64,000 bases of DNA from Nitrospiraceae bacterium. GTDB taxonomy: Bacteria > Nitrospirota > Nitrospiria > Nitrospirales > UBA8639. The notes under the pieces were generated by a model, which was not told where the DNA came from, made no database searches, and worked only from the letters and a program-made list of their open reading frames with translations. The translations under genes were made by a program, and so were the position numbers. Of the stretch, positions 24,599 through 34,083 are shown piece after piece. The stretch lies in contig JACKFE010000001.1 of assembly GCA_020632635.1 (NCBI GenBank), forward strand, positions 186,001-250,000, written 5' to 3'. The stretch's first letter is position 1; the number at the start of each line of letters is the position of its first letter.

Positions 24599-25834
24599 TT
24601 AAGATATTATTGTAGACGTGGCAGTTTTGAGAGGACCAGAAAGAGTATGAAGATAGTCTAGAAGCGCATGAGCCAGGGTTCGTTTGGTTTGGCGGGGAAT
24701 GAACTGTGGGGGTGCATGTTTGGTCAAGACATACACTTCATTGGTGTCATTGTCGAAAGCAGATTTCTCACCACCAACTTGATTGACCACTAACATATCC
24801 AAGTGTTTTTCAGTTAGTTTGATTTGTCCATGTTCAAGCAAATGGTCAGTTTCCGCTGCAAAACCTATCATACGTTGATGTGTACGTTGAGCGGAGAGAG
24901 CCAGCAAAATATCCGGAGTTCGCTCTAAAACAAGTGCTTCACCATCCCAGTGGCTTTTTTTCAATTTTTGAGAAAGAGGGAATTTCGGACGAAAATCTCC
25001 GATCGCAGCAGTCATCATCAAGGTAGTGGCCCATGGGAAATGGACGGTCAAGGCCTGAAGCATTTCCTCGGCCGTCTGAACAGAAACCAAGGATACCCCC
25101 CGCGGCGCCTTCAATTGAGTCGGACCAGAGACTAAGACCACTTCCGCTCCCCTGGCCACTGCAGCTTCTGCAAGAGCAAACCCCATTTTTCCAGACGACC
25201 CATTACTAATAAACCTGACAGGATCAAGGGGTTCCCGGGTCGGGCCTGCGGAAAGAAGAAGTCGTTCCTGATTCAAGTCTTGCTGAATTCCCAAAACCTT
25301 CACCACTTCATCAAAAATCGTGGACTCTTCTGGAAACCTCCCTCGCCCCCATTGCCCAGAAGCCAAGGCTCCGATTTCTGGTTCAATCACGATTACTCCA
25401 CGATCGGTCAAGACGGCAACGTGATTCTGCACCGTCGCGTGTTCCCACATTTCCCCATCCATGGCCGGACAAATCATAAATGGACATTGAATGGTAAGAG
25501 CTAAAGTACCCAGAAGATTATCAGCTAGCCCGAGCGATAACTTAGCCAAGGAGTTGGCAGTACAGGGAGCCACCAATAATAGATCAGCATGTTCGGTTAA
25601 CGACAAATGCTTCATATCCTGGTGCCCCTCAAATAAATCCTGCGCTACAGGATGGCCTGAAAGGACTTCAAAGGTCTGGGGGGTAATAAATCGTGAGGCT
25701 GACTCAGTCATTACAACATGAACCTGGGCACCAGCCTGCACGAGCAACCGTAAAACCGTTACAGCCTTATAGGCAGCAATGCTTCCAGTCACTCCTAACA
25801 CGATACATTTTCCAGATAGGGATAAAGGCTGCAC
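24599..25834 (-). CDS. coaBC: Bifunctional phosphopantothenoylcysteine synthetase/decarboxylase
   Basis: CoaBC adds cysteine to 4'-phosphopantothenate and decarboxylates the product on the way to coenzyme A. The N-terminal flavoprotein (CoaC) domain shows G-V-T-G-S-I-A-A-Y-K, the catalytic His in D-M-K-H-L-S-L, P-C-T-A-N-S-L-A-K and P-A-M-D-G-E-M-W. The CoaB half starts at L-S-A-G-P-T-R-E-P-L-D-P-V-R and has A-A-I-G-D-F-R-P. The frame is open to 25909, inside rpoZ; the GTG at 25834, just after the rpoZ stop, gives a normal 411 residues and is preferred, though not certain. It follows gmk and rpoZ, a common bacterial order. Confidence 0.9.
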   Translation of the reverse strand: MQPLSLSGKCIVLGVTGSIAAYKAVTVLRLLVQAGAQVHVVMTESASRFITPQTFEVLSGHPVAQDLFEGHQDMKHLSLTEHADLLLVAPCTANSLAKLSLGLADNLLGTLALTIQCPFMICPAMDGEMWEHATVQNHVAVLTDRGVIVIEPEIGALASGQWGRGRFPEESTIFDEVVKVLGIQQDLNQERLLLSAGPTREPLDPVRFISNGSSGKMGFALAEAAVARGAEVVLVSGPTQLKAPRGVSLVSVQTAEEMLQALTVHFPWATTLMMTAAIGDFRPKFPLSQKLKKSHWDGEALVLERTPDILLALSAQRTHQRMIGFAAETDHLLEHGQIKLTEKHLDMLVVNQVGGEKSAFDNDTNEVYVLTKHAPPQFIPRQTKRTLAHALLDYLHTLSGPLKTATSTIIS

Positions 25835-25850
25835 GGCAATCTTACCTGCC

Positions 25851-26216
25851 TTATTCGTCTGGGCCGGTCTCAGAGATACCATGCTGGGCGGTATCGTCAA
25901 TATATACACTCAGCTCTTTTTTAATTTCCTCTGCATTTTCATCCGGTTTGGCATACAAACTTGGATCGATCGGCCGTTCAGTCATCCGTTTAGCATCTCG
26001 CATCGCTTGCTTCGCTTCCTCACCAATCAAATAAGGGATTTTTCCTTGAAGGACTTCCTCTAAGGCCATAGAAGTTTCTTTATTAAATTTACTGGGAACA
26101 TGCGTGGACATTCCATGCACCAGTTGTTTGGCACGTTGTGCCGCGATTAACACAATGCGAAACCGCGAATCGAATTGCGTTTGATGATGTTGTGGCAATA
26201 ACGATAAGGCATCCAT
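25851..26216 (-). CDS. rpoZ: RNA polymerase omega subunit
   Basis: The 121-residue protein has the omega signature: F-D-S-R-F-R-I-V-L-I-A-A-Q-R-A-K-Q-L near residue 15, then T-S-M-A-L-E-E-V-L-Q-G-K-I. Omega helps fold the beta-prime subunit and takes part in ppGpp sensing. The acidic C-terminal tail is longer than in E. coli. It lies between gmk and coaBC, the classical neighbourhood. Confidence 0.92.
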   Translation of the reverse strand: MDALSLLPQHHQTQFDSRFRIVLIAAQRAKQLVHGMSTHVPSKFNKETSMALEEVLQGKIPYLIGEEAKQAMRDAKRMTERPIDPSLYAKPDENAEEIKKELSVYIDDTAQHGISETGPDE

Positions 26217-26293
26217 GCAAAAACCTCTTTCTGCTTAAATTGAATAATAAAACGTACTTCGCCAGCCACGAGCCTGACCAGCGTTTTCTTCAT

Positions 26294-26911
26294 TTACCGA
26301 AAAACTTGCGCGGGATCAAGATGGACGGTCCGAACCCGCTCTGCCATAATCACTGCTCTCAGTTCCCATATTGCTTGCTCTAAGTTCACATTCCGTATGG
26401 TGTATTGATATTCTGGATAATGCTTCATTTCATCTTGAGCCTTTTGAAATCGGCGTTGCTGTTCTTCGGGAGCATCGGTTGCCCGTCCAGAAAGTCGCTG
26501 CCACAATACCTCCAGTGATGGGGGAAGAACAAACACACTGACAGCCCGCTTCAGAGTGCTCATAACTTGATGGGCTCCCTGGACATCAATATCTAACAAG
26601 ATGTCACTTTGAAATTGCTGTCCATTTTGTTCTAACTCCGACCAAGGAGTTCCGTAGAGATGACCATGAACTTCTGCCCATTCTGCAAAAGCATGAACCG
26701 CCTTTTTTTCCTCAAATTCCTCTTGAGAGATAAAGCGATATTCTTTTCCTTCGGATTCGTTAGCACGGGGCTTCCGCGTCGTATAAGACACAGATAACCG
26801 AATATCAGGAACTGTTTCCAAAATATTTTGACAAAGTGTAGATTTACCGACCCCAGAGGGACCAGATACCACAAACAATAATTTCTTACCAACTGCCAGT
26901 TGTTTACTCAA
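26294..26911 (-). CDS. gmk: Guanylate kinase
   Basis: GMP to GDP kinase of 205 residues. The P-loop is V-S-G-P-S-G-V-G-K-S-T near residue 15, followed by the GMP-binding S-V-S-Y-T-T-R-K-P-R and G-K-E-Y-R-F-I-S. Length is typical. The start overlaps the end of the yicC gene by 8 bases, so the two are translationally coupled. Confidence 0.96.
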   Translation of the reverse strand: MSKQLAVGKKLLFVVSGPSGVGKSTLCQNILETVPDIRLSVSYTTRKPRANESEGKEYRFISQEEFEEKKAVHAFAEWAEVHGHLYGTPWSELEQNGQQFQSDILLDIDVQGAHQVMSTLKRAVSVFVLPPSLEVLWQRLSGRATDAPEEQQRRFQKAQDEMKHYPEYQYTIRNVNLEQAIWELRAVIMAERVRTVHLDPAQVFR

Positions 26912-27767
26912 CGTTTTGAACTTGCTCCCGCACTTTTTCTAATTCACTTTTCAATTCCACCACATGCTTTGAAATATTGGCGTCGTTCGCTTTTGACCCA
27001 ATGGTGTTTACTTCCCTCCCCATTTCCTGAAGCAGAAAATCCAATCGTTTACCCACAGCTTCCTTGGCCTTTAACGCAGATCGAAATTGCGTAAAATGGC
27101 TGGACAGACGAGTAACTTCCTCAGTCACATCACTCTTTTCCGCAAAGAGCACAGCCTCCTGCGCAATCCGGTCGCTATTGACAGACTCTCCGGACAATAA
27201 CCGAGTCACTCGTGCCTCCAGACGTTTTGCGTATCCTTCGACCACGGACGGAACTTGAGACTCAATCTCTTCCACCCGAGCTACCATAACCTGAATTCGT
27301 GCGGCCAAATCTCGCTTTAATGCCGCCCCCTCCTTCTGCCGCATTTTCTCCAAGTCCTGCAAGGCATGGCGAGTTAACCCCAGAATCATTTTTGACAATC
27401 CTTCAACCGACAAGGTTTCTTCATTAGAGGAAAAAATGTCCCGGAACCCGGCCAAGAGATTCACGTCAATGGCGCCATCTAAGTGAAATTCTTTCTGCAA
27501 GGATTGAAGCGCCTGATAATAGCGTCTCGCCACCACCCGATCGATCTTCACCATCCGACTAGGTGATCCAGTCCCATTAAGAGTCACGGTGACATCAACG
27601 CGCCCACGAGCACATATCTGTTTCACTAATTCCTTCAGCGATAACTCCATATCGGAAACAAGTTTGGGAAGGCGAACGGAAATTTCACAAAATCGATGAT
27701 TCACGGCACGCACTTCGACTCCCACCATGGTATCCTGGCACAATGATTCCCTCTTACCAAAACCGGT
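26904..27767 (-). CDS. yicC: YicC/YloC family endoribonuclease-like protein
   Basis: The protein starts S/M-T-G-F-G-K-R-E at the ATG at 27767, the invariant N-terminus of YicC proteins. The frame is open to 27809, but that longer form would overlap nth. R-A-V-N-H-R-F-C-E-I-S-V-R near residue 20 and E-V-N-T-I-G-S-K-A-N-D near the C-terminus are the two most conserved blocks. The middle is helical and coiled-coil-like. YicC proteins are reported RNA endonucleases. It is 287 residues, usual size, and directly coupled to gmk. Confidence 0.9.
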   Translation of the reverse strand, partial: TGFGKRESLCQDTMVGVEVRAVNHRFCEISVRLPKLVSDMELSLKELVKQICARGRVDVTVTLNGTGSPSRMVKIDRVVARRYYQALQSLQKEFHLDGAIDVNLLAGFRDIFSSNEETLSVEGLSKMILGLTRHALQDLEKMRQKEGAALKRDLAARIQVMVARVEEIESQVPSVVEGYAKRLEARVTRLLSGESVNSDRIAQEAVLFAEKSDVTEEVTRLSSHFTQFRSALKAKEAVGKRLDFLLQEMGREVNTIGSKANDANISKHVVELKSELEKVREQVQNVE

Positions 27768-27775
27768 CATACTTT

Positions 27776-28465
27776 TCACGCGTGACGCACCTTTCCTTCC
27801 CAAAAGCACTCTTGATTAATTAGACATCGATCACATTGTGGCAATCTGGCCTGACACACGTATCGACCATGTAGCAAAAGCCGCTGAGCACCCAAAGTCC
27901 ATTGGGCCTTTGGAATGAGCCGTTGCAAATCCAATTCGATCCGGTCAGGATCCTGGCTGGATGTAAAACCCAAACGATTCGATACCCGCTTCACATGGGT
28001 ATCCACCACAATGGCAGGTTGGGCAAAATAACTCCCTAAAATCACGTTGGCTGTTTTCCGCCCGACTCCGGGAAGAATAGTGAGGTCTGCCATCTTTCCT
28101 GGAACCTTCCCGTCAAATCGCTCTTGTAGGACCTTTCCACATCCTATTAAATGCCGGGCTTTGCTTTTATAGAAACCCGTGGAACGAATTATCGCCTCCA
28201 ATTCTTCCGGGACCGCCTGGGCATATTCAGCCGCCGTTCGATACTTGGCGAACAGCCGAGGCGTCACTTGGTTTACCCGCTCGTCGGTGCATTGGGCAGA
28301 AAGGATAGTGGCCATAAGCAATTCAAGTGGGCTGGTAGAATCTAACTCTACCCTCACGTGTGGCATAGTGGCATCTAAAATTTTCAGAATACGTTTCGCA
28401 CGCGCTGCCACCTCATCAGCGGATTTCAAGCCTTGTCGGGAAACCTTACGTAGTGTCACGGGCAT
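27776..28465 (-). CDS. nth: Endonuclease III
   Basis: Base-excision glycosylase/AP-lyase of 229 residues. The helix-hairpin-helix L-P-G-V-G-R-K-T-A-N-V-I carries the catalytic Lys, and V-V-D-T-H-V-K-R-V carries the catalytic Asp. The [4Fe-4S] loop C-x6-C-x2-C-x5-C is complete near the C-terminus. It overlaps hflX by 10 bases and is followed 8 bases later by yicC. Confidence 0.95.
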   Translation of the reverse strand: MPVTLRKVSRQGLKSADEVAARAKRILKILDATMPHVRVELDSTSPLELLMATILSAQCTDERVNQVTPRLFAKYRTAAEYAQAVPEELEAIIRSTGFYKSKARHLIGCGKVLQERFDGKVPGKMADLTILPGVGRKTANVILGSYFAQPAIVVDTHVKRVSNRLGFTSSQDPDRIELDLQRLIPKAQWTLGAQRLLLHGRYVCQARLPQCDRCLINQECFWEGKVRHA

Positions 28466-30147
28466 ATATTTTCTTCAACACACTGCAGCAGATCCCATGC
28501 ATGGGATCCGTCCGGCAAAAGATCGGCATGATTCGGACTGAGCCCTTCCATCAAAAGGGACTGAAGTCGATTGACCAATTCAGCCCTCATCCCATGTAAG
28601 GACGAATTATCAAGCGCTGCCCCGGCAACTCCCTCATAGCGCAGGCACAATCGTTGTAGACTTTCAGGATCCGCCATGTCAGCTTTATTGAAAAATCGAA
28701 GACGAGGAATTTGTTCCAAGTTCAGAGATTGTAAAATTCCCTCGACGGCCGCGATATGTTGTGCCGGATCGGAGGCATGCGCATCAATGACATGAACCAG
28801 AATATCCGCATCTCGCAGCTCTTCGAGAGTCGCTTGAAACGCAGCGACCAGATCTTTTGGTAAATCACGGATAAAACCCACTGTATCCGTCAGAATCACC
28901 TCTCCAAACCCTGGCAGATACCACCGCCGACTGACGGCATCCAACGTTTCAAAAACCCGGTCCTTCACCGAAACGTCACTGGCCGTCAACGTATTGAGCA
29001 AAGTAGACTTTCCGGCATTGGTATAGCCAATAAGTGAAACCACAGGCACCCGTCGCTTAAGGCGCATTTTCCTCTGTTCCTGACGGCCTTGTGCGACATC
29101 CTTTAAGTCTCGCTCTAACCGTTGAATTCGCTCACGAATCCGCCGGCGATCAGATTCCAGCTTGGTTTCTCCAGGCCCTCGTGTTCCAATGCCTCCAGCA
29201 AGCCGGGAGAATGCCGTTTTCGATTGGGCCAATCGGGGAAGACGATAACGAAGTTGCGCTAATTCCACCTGGATTTTCCCTATACGGGAATGCGCACGCT
29301 TAGCAAAAATATCCAAAATCACCTGAGTCCGGTCCACCACCCGTAAATCTGTCAACTCAGAAATTCCGCGAACCTGAGCAGGGCTCAAGTCTTGATCAAA
29401 AATCAACGTATCGGCACCCGATTGTAGGGCATAAATAGCCAATTCTTTCATTTTCCCCGAGCCAACCACATACTTGGGATGTACCAGAACTTGACGTTGA
29501 GTCAGCGTCCCCAGAACTTCAGAATCACACGCGCCTACCAATTCCTGCAATTCCTCAAGACGACCTTGTTGATCCCCTCCCCGTCCCGTCTCCACACTGA
29601 CCAATAATGCCCGTCCTTCCCGAACACCCTCACGCAGACCTGGACAACTTTTAACGATATCCTGCTCCAATGTTTCAATAAATTCTTGACAATCCAACCG
29701 AAACGCCTGGAAGCGGCAAGGCTCCCATTGAAAATATGGCCGGCCTTGGCTGGGCTTTGGAAGATTATGAGCCAGGAAAATATCTTGTACCTCTCCATTT
29801 TTCCCTACCCCTAATGCCACCATTAAATCCAACCGAAGCAGAGCGAGGTCAGTTAAGTCATCCTGCGTCAGTGATTGATTATTTAAATGGGTATGGACTA
29901 ACCGAACACCGCGAAGCAGCCGCAATCCCGAACGGGATCGAGATAAATGCGGAATCACCAACTCATGATGATCTCCAATAATTACGGATTCAATTTGCCC
30001 TAATCGATTAATAAGCAACCCAATTTGCCTACGCGTTTCGAACGTCAAGGAGGCACACTCCCGAGCCACATCCAGCGTAATAACCTTTTCCACTGGAATT
30101 CGCCGTCGATACAGGCGTTCAATCTGCGCAGCGTGATGAGCTTTCAA
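28456..30147 (-). CDS. hflX: HflX ribosome-associated GTPase
   Basis: The 563-residue protein contains the HflX N-terminal domain (K-Y-V-V-G-S-G-K-M-K-E-L), the glycine-rich linker G-G-I-G-T-R-G-P-G-E-T-K-L-E and the G domain: G1 G-Y-T-N-A-G-K-S-T, G3 D-T-V-G-F and G4 N-K-A-D. HflX splits stalled ribosomes. It is longer than the about 430-residue E. coli form because of roughly 190 extra N-terminal residues, a variant seen in several phyla. It is transcribed with tsaD upstream and nth downstream. Confidence 0.93.
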   Translation of the reverse strand: MKAHHAAQIERLYRRRIPVEKVITLDVARECASLTFETRRQIGLLINRLGQIESVIIGDHHELVIPHLSRSRSGLRLLRGVRLVHTHLNNQSLTQDDLTDLALLRLDLMVALGVGKNGEVQDIFLAHNLPKPSQGRPYFQWEPCRFQAFRLDCQEFIETLEQDIVKSCPGLREGVREGRALLVSVETGRGGDQQGRLEELQELVGACDSEVLGTLTQRQVLVHPKYVVGSGKMKELAIYALQSGADTLIFDQDLSPAQVRGISELTDLRVVDRTQVILDIFAKRAHSRIGKIQVELAQLRYRLPRLAQSKTAFSRLAGGIGTRGPGETKLESDRRRIRERIQRLERDLKDVAQGRQEQRKMRLKRRVPVVSLIGYTNAGKSTLLNTLTASDVSVKDRVFETLDAVSRRWYLPGFGEVILTDTVGFIRDLPKDLVAAFQATLEELRDADILVHVIDAHASDPAQHIAAVEGILQSLNLEQIPRLRFFNKADMADPESLQRLCLRYEGVAGAALDNSSLHGMRAELVNRLQSLLMEGLSPNHADLLPDGSHAWDLLQCVEENICP

Positions 30148-30215
30148 CCCATGTAAATTGCCTACAACTGTCGGAATTTTATTTTCCCTTCCCTAAAAAA
30201 TAACTCACCTTCAAA

Positions 30216-31262
30216 TCAACCAACCTGACTTCTGAGAAAATTTTTCCATTGAAGTGTTGAAAAAACTTCCATGTCCCAGGTAGCTAATTCACTTTTCCTT
30301 AGTTTCTGGATACCAGCCGCCGCAATCATCGCCGCATTATCCGTACATAAGGACCGAGGCGGCAGAACAACCGACAATCCTTGAGCCTGAGCTCGATCAA
30401 ATACTTTTTCGCGCAACCGTGAATTCGCGGCAACCCCGCCAACAACCGAGACGCCACAGGTAGAATACTGGCTTGCCCCACGGAATAGTTTCTCACAGAG
30501 TACATCCACAATGGCCTCCTGATAACTCGCAGCGATATCTTCTCGTGAAGCCTGCCCCCCCCCATTCCTACTAGTATCCCGCAAATAATAAAGCAGTGCC
30601 GTCTTCAATCCACTGAAGCTAAATAGCAAATCTTGACTATGAAAATTTGGCCGAGGAAACGCGATAGCTTTAGACGAGCCTTCAAGGGACAACGTCTCGA
30701 TAGCTGGCCCGCCTGGGTAGGGCAACCCCAGCATTTTAGCTCCTTTATCAAATGCTTCGCCAGCCGCATCATCAATAGTCCACCCCACAAACTGATAGGT
30801 CCCAGGTTCAGACACCAATGCCAAATGAGTATGCCCCCCAGAGGCTATCAGAACAAGCGCTGGAAACGGAAAATCAGGATCCGCTAACCAGGCAGAAGCT
30901 AAATGTCCCTCTAGGTGATTGACTGCCACTAAAGGCAGACGCCTTGCATAAGCCATAGACTTACCAAAGTTAACTCCAACAATAAGTGCACCCACCAATC
31001 CTGGCCCATTCGTCACGGCAAGACCTTTCAATTGGCTAATCGAAATCTGGGCTTGCTTCAACGCCTCCTTAGTTAAATTTTCAAGACACTCCATATGACG
31101 GCGGGAAGCCAACTCCGGAACCACTCCACCATACCGAGCATGGACATCAACTTGGGAATCTAAGACATTGGCAAGAATGCGTCCTGTCTCGTCGACTACT
31201 GCCACAGCGGTTTCATCGCAAGATGTTTCAATTCCGAGAACAAGACCTTGGAACATTTTCAT
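30216..31262 (-). CDS. tsaD: tRNA N6-threonylcarbamoyladenosine transferase
   Basis: TsaD transfers threonylcarbamoyl to A37 of ANN-reading tRNAs. The N-terminal V-L-G-I-E-T-S-C-D-E-T-A nucleotide motif is present, along with the metal-binding pair H-M-E-C-L and N-H-L-E-G-H. V-V-G-G-V-A-A-N-S-R-L-R is seen near the C-terminus. At 348 residues its size is typical. It is separated from clpC by a strong terminator, so it likely has its own promoter in the short gap or is read through at low level. Confidence 0.95.
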   Translation of the reverse strand: MKMFQGLVLGIETSCDETAVAVVDETGRILANVLDSQVDVHARYGGVVPELASRRHMECLENLTKEALKQAQISISQLKGLAVTNGPGLVGALIVGVNFGKSMAYARRLPLVAVNHLEGHLASAWLADPDFPFPALVLIASGGHTHLALVSEPGTYQFVGWTIDDAAGEAFDKGAKMLGLPYPGGPAIETLSLEGSSKAIAFPRPNFHSQDLLFSFSGLKTALLYYLRDTSRNGGGQASREDIAASYQEAIVDVLCEKLFRGASQYSTCGVSVVGGVAANSRLREKVFDRAQAQGLSVVLPPRSLCTDNAAMIAAAGIQKLRKSELATWDMEVFSTLQWKNFLRSQVG

Positions 31263-31273
31263 GTTGGGGGAAT

Positions 31274-31317
31274 AAAAAAAACAACAAGACCCTCAGGGAG
31301 AAACCCTGAGGGTCTTG
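31274..31317 (-). terminator. Rho-independent terminator after clpC
   Basis: A perfect 14-bp stem (31285-31298 with 31304-31317; CAAGACCCTCAGGG) encloses the loop AGAAA. Read on the minus strand it is followed by GTTG and a run of eight T. It lies 27 bases beyond the clpC stop and just before tsaD. Confidence 0.88.
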
Positions 31318-31344
31318 GAAAGGTTGGACTCTTGCTAACGCCAA

Positions 31345-33774
31345 TCACACACTTGCGAGGACCTCTTCCTCGACAAATTTAGGCGTTTTATCTTCCATCA
31401 CCACTTTAATTTTTTTCGCATCCTTGAAACGCCCTTTAATTAACTCTTCAGACAAGGGATCTCCCAGATTACGTTGGATGGTTCTCCTGAGCGGCCGAGC
31501 ACCATATTGAGGCTCATACCCTTCATCAATCAGCCATAACTTCACTTCCTCTGCCACTTCAAGATAGACTCCACGTTCCACAAGACGGGCATTGAGTTCC
31601 CCAATGAGAATGTCCACAATCGTGACCAGATGTGTTTTATCAAGTTGATGGAAGACCACCAATTCATCAATGCGATTTAAAAATTCTGGGCTAAAGTGCC
31701 TGCGCAATTCTGCCAGGACATCACCACGAATCCGATCACTCCGCTCGGTCTCGACATTGGACTGAAAACCTAGTGAAACACCTTTTTGAATCAATTTGGT
31801 CCCAATATTGGAAGTCATCACCAGGATCGTGTTTTTAAAGTCCACTTTCCTACCCAAACTGTCGGTTAACACTCCGTCATCTAAGACCTGAAGCAGTACA
31901 TTGAAGATATCGGGGTGTGCTTTTTCAATTTCATCAAACAGTACGACTGAATAGGGACGGCGACGCACTTTTTCGGTCAACTGCCCCCCTTCTTCATAGC
32001 CAACATACCCTGGAGGGGCTCCGAACAACCTGGAGCTGGTAAACTTTTCCTGGTATTCGGACATATCCACACGGATCAACGCATCATCAGTATTAAAGAG
32101 AAATTCCGCCAATGCCCGAGCCAATTCTGTTTTCCCCACACCGGTCGGTCCTAGGAAAATAAATGACCCAATGGGTTTTCTTGCATCTTTTAACCCAGCA
32201 CGGGAACGGCGAATTGACCGACAAATTGCGGAAATCGCCTCTTCCTGCCCGACGATCCGTTTATGGAGAAATTCTTCCATGTGTAGCAGCTTTTCTGATT
32301 CCTCTTCTTCGAGTTTAAAAAGAGGAATTCCCGTAATTTTTGACACCACGAAGGCAACCTCTTCACCGGAAATGACGGGACGATTCTTTTCCTGTTTTTT
32401 CTTCCAATCCTTCTTGGCATCTTCAAGTAATTTTCGAAACCGCTCTTCTTCTTCGCGAAACTTCACCGCCTCTTCAAAATTCTGAAGGCCTATGGCCACT
32501 TCTTTTTCACGAGCTACTCGCTTTAATTCCTGCTCAAGGGACTTCAGTTCGGGAGGCAAAGCATAGGTCAACAGCTTCGCACGGGATCCGGTTTCATCAA
32601 TAATATCAATAGCCTTATCAGGGAGGAACCGATCGGTAATATATCGATCCGTAAGCCGAACGGCTTCTTCCACGGCTTCATCAGTAATTTCCACTCCATG
32701 ATGCTCTTCATAGCGATCACGAAGCCCTTGGATGATACTAATCGTTTCTTCCACTGAAGGCGGCTGAACATAGATAGGTTGAAACCGTCTTTTCAGTGCT
32801 CCATCTTTTTCAATGTGCTTCCGATACTCGTCTAAGGTGGTCGCTCCAATACATTGAATTTCCCCCCTCGAAAGGGCAGGTTTCAACATATTGGCCGCAT
32901 CAATAGACCCCTCGGCCGCTCCGGCACCGACTAAGGTATGCAATTCATCTATAAACAAAATAATATTTCCGGCCTGAGCGATCTCCTTCATGACCACTTT
33001 CAACCGCTCTTCGAATTGTCCTCGGTATTTAGTACCCGCAACCAATGATCCCAAATCCAGCGCAATAACCCGCCGATTCAATAAGTTATCAGGCACATCC
33101 ATGCCGATTATTCGTTGGGCCAACCCTTCGACGATGGCAGTTTTCCCCACCCCTGACTCCCCAATAAGAGCAGGATTATTCTTCGTTCTCCTGGAAAGAA
33201 TCTGGAGAACTCGCTCTATTTCATCGGCCCGTCCAATGACGGGATCCAATGTCCCTTCTTGTGCCAGTTGAGTAAGATCCCGACCGAATTCATCAAGGGC
33301 AGGCGTACTACTCTTCTTGTCCCGCTCACGAGTTCCAGACTTCCGAAGGAATGTCACCGTCAATTGACGAGCTGTGAGAAGATTGGCTCCCAAACTCCTC
33401 AAAACTTTTCCTCCTATGCCCTCTTCCTCACGGAGAAGGCCGAGAAGAAGATGTTCACTTCCAATGTGATTATGGCCCAGTAAGCGTGCCTCCTCGACTC
33501 CGTATTCAATGACTTTCTTGACTCGGGGACTAAATGGAATTTCTCCAAAAGTGACCGTGGTCCCGCCCCCTGGTAGATTGCGCTCAATTTCCAATCGAAT
33601 CTGCTCGGGAGAAAGACCCATTTTTTTAATAATCATCAAGGCGATACCATCCGACTCTCGAAGAATCGCCAGTACGAGATGTTCCGTACCAAGATAATCG
33701 TTTTGATGGCGTTCGGCTTCTTCGCGCGCAAGGATAATAATTTTTCTGCCACGGTCCGTGAATCGTTCGAACAT
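31345..33774 (-). CDS. clpC: ClpC AAA+ unfoldase
   Basis: The 809-residue Hsp100 protein has a double N-terminal Clp repeat (F-T-D-R-G-R-K-I-I-I; second copy at about residue 80), a first AAA+ module with G-E-S-G-V-G-K-T, a UVR/coiled-coil middle domain (F-E-E-A-V-K-F-R-E-E-E) and a second AAA+ module with G-P-T-G-V-G-K-T. V-S-L-G-F-Q-S fits the ClpP-docking loop. It should work with ClpP, which is not in this window, to degrade proteins. It is monocistronic, with its own terminator and a divergent promoter region shared with nadK. Confidence 0.95.
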   Translation of the reverse strand: MFERFTDRGRKIIILAREEAERHQNDYLGTEHLVLAILRESDGIALMIIKKMGLSPEQIRLEIERNLPGGGTTVTFGEIPFSPRVKKVIEYGVEEARLLGHNHIGSEHLLLGLLREEEGIGGKVLRSLGANLLTARQLTVTFLRKSGTRERDKKSSTPALDEFGRDLTQLAQEGTLDPVIGRADEIERVLQILSRRTKNNPALIGESGVGKTAIVEGLAQRIIGMDVPDNLLNRRVIALDLGSLVAGTKYRGQFEERLKVVMKEIAQAGNIILFIDELHTLVGAGAAEGSIDAANMLKPALSRGEIQCIGATTLDEYRKHIEKDGALKRRFQPIYVQPPSVEETISIIQGLRDRYEEHHGVEITDEAVEEAVRLTDRYITDRFLPDKAIDIIDETGSRAKLLTYALPPELKSLEQELKRVAREKEVAIGLQNFEEAVKFREEEERFRKLLEDAKKDWKKKQEKNRPVISGEEVAFVVSKITGIPLFKLEEEESEKLLHMEEFLHKRIVGQEEAISAICRSIRRSRAGLKDARKPIGSFIFLGPTGVGKTELARALAEFLFNTDDALIRVDMSEYQEKFTSSRLFGAPPGYVGYEEGGQLTEKVRRRPYSVVLFDEIEKAHPDIFNVLLQVLDDGVLTDSLGRKVDFKNTILVMTSNIGTKLIQKGVSLGFQSNVETERSDRIRGDVLAELRRHFSPEFLNRIDELVVFHQLDKTHLVTIVDILIGELNARLVERGVYLEVAEEVKLWLIDEGYEPQYGARPLRRTIQRNLGDPLSEELIKGRFKDAKKIKVVMEDKTPKFVEEEVLASV

Positions 33775-34083
33775 TGGTCCTCCTCTTAACGGATTACGTA
33801 CTCGTTTTTTCTCATACCTGACGTGACATAACCCTTAAAATTTTCGAGGAAAATTGACAATTTTAGTCTAGCCCTCAACCTGCAAAACTGTCAAGCCAAC
33901 TGGAGTCATGGAAAGGAGGTGGACGCATTCAAGAGAAGAGTCTTTGACCTCCAGAATACCCCAGTTCATGAGTCCTCACAAGTAGGAAAATATTACCGGC
34001 CGCTTTCATCAACTTTTCACTTGCCAGCGTCGGAATCAAGAGACTACCATCAGGTTTCCACACTCCACTACCCCTCAAAAGTC
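33775..34083. other. Divergent promoter region clpC/nadK
   Basis: These 309 bases separate the clpC start from the preferred nadK start. The nadK frame stays open leftwards to 33919, where GAAAGGAGGT precedes an in-frame GTG; that site could give a longer NAD kinase. No heat-shock operator was recognised. Confidence 0.4.
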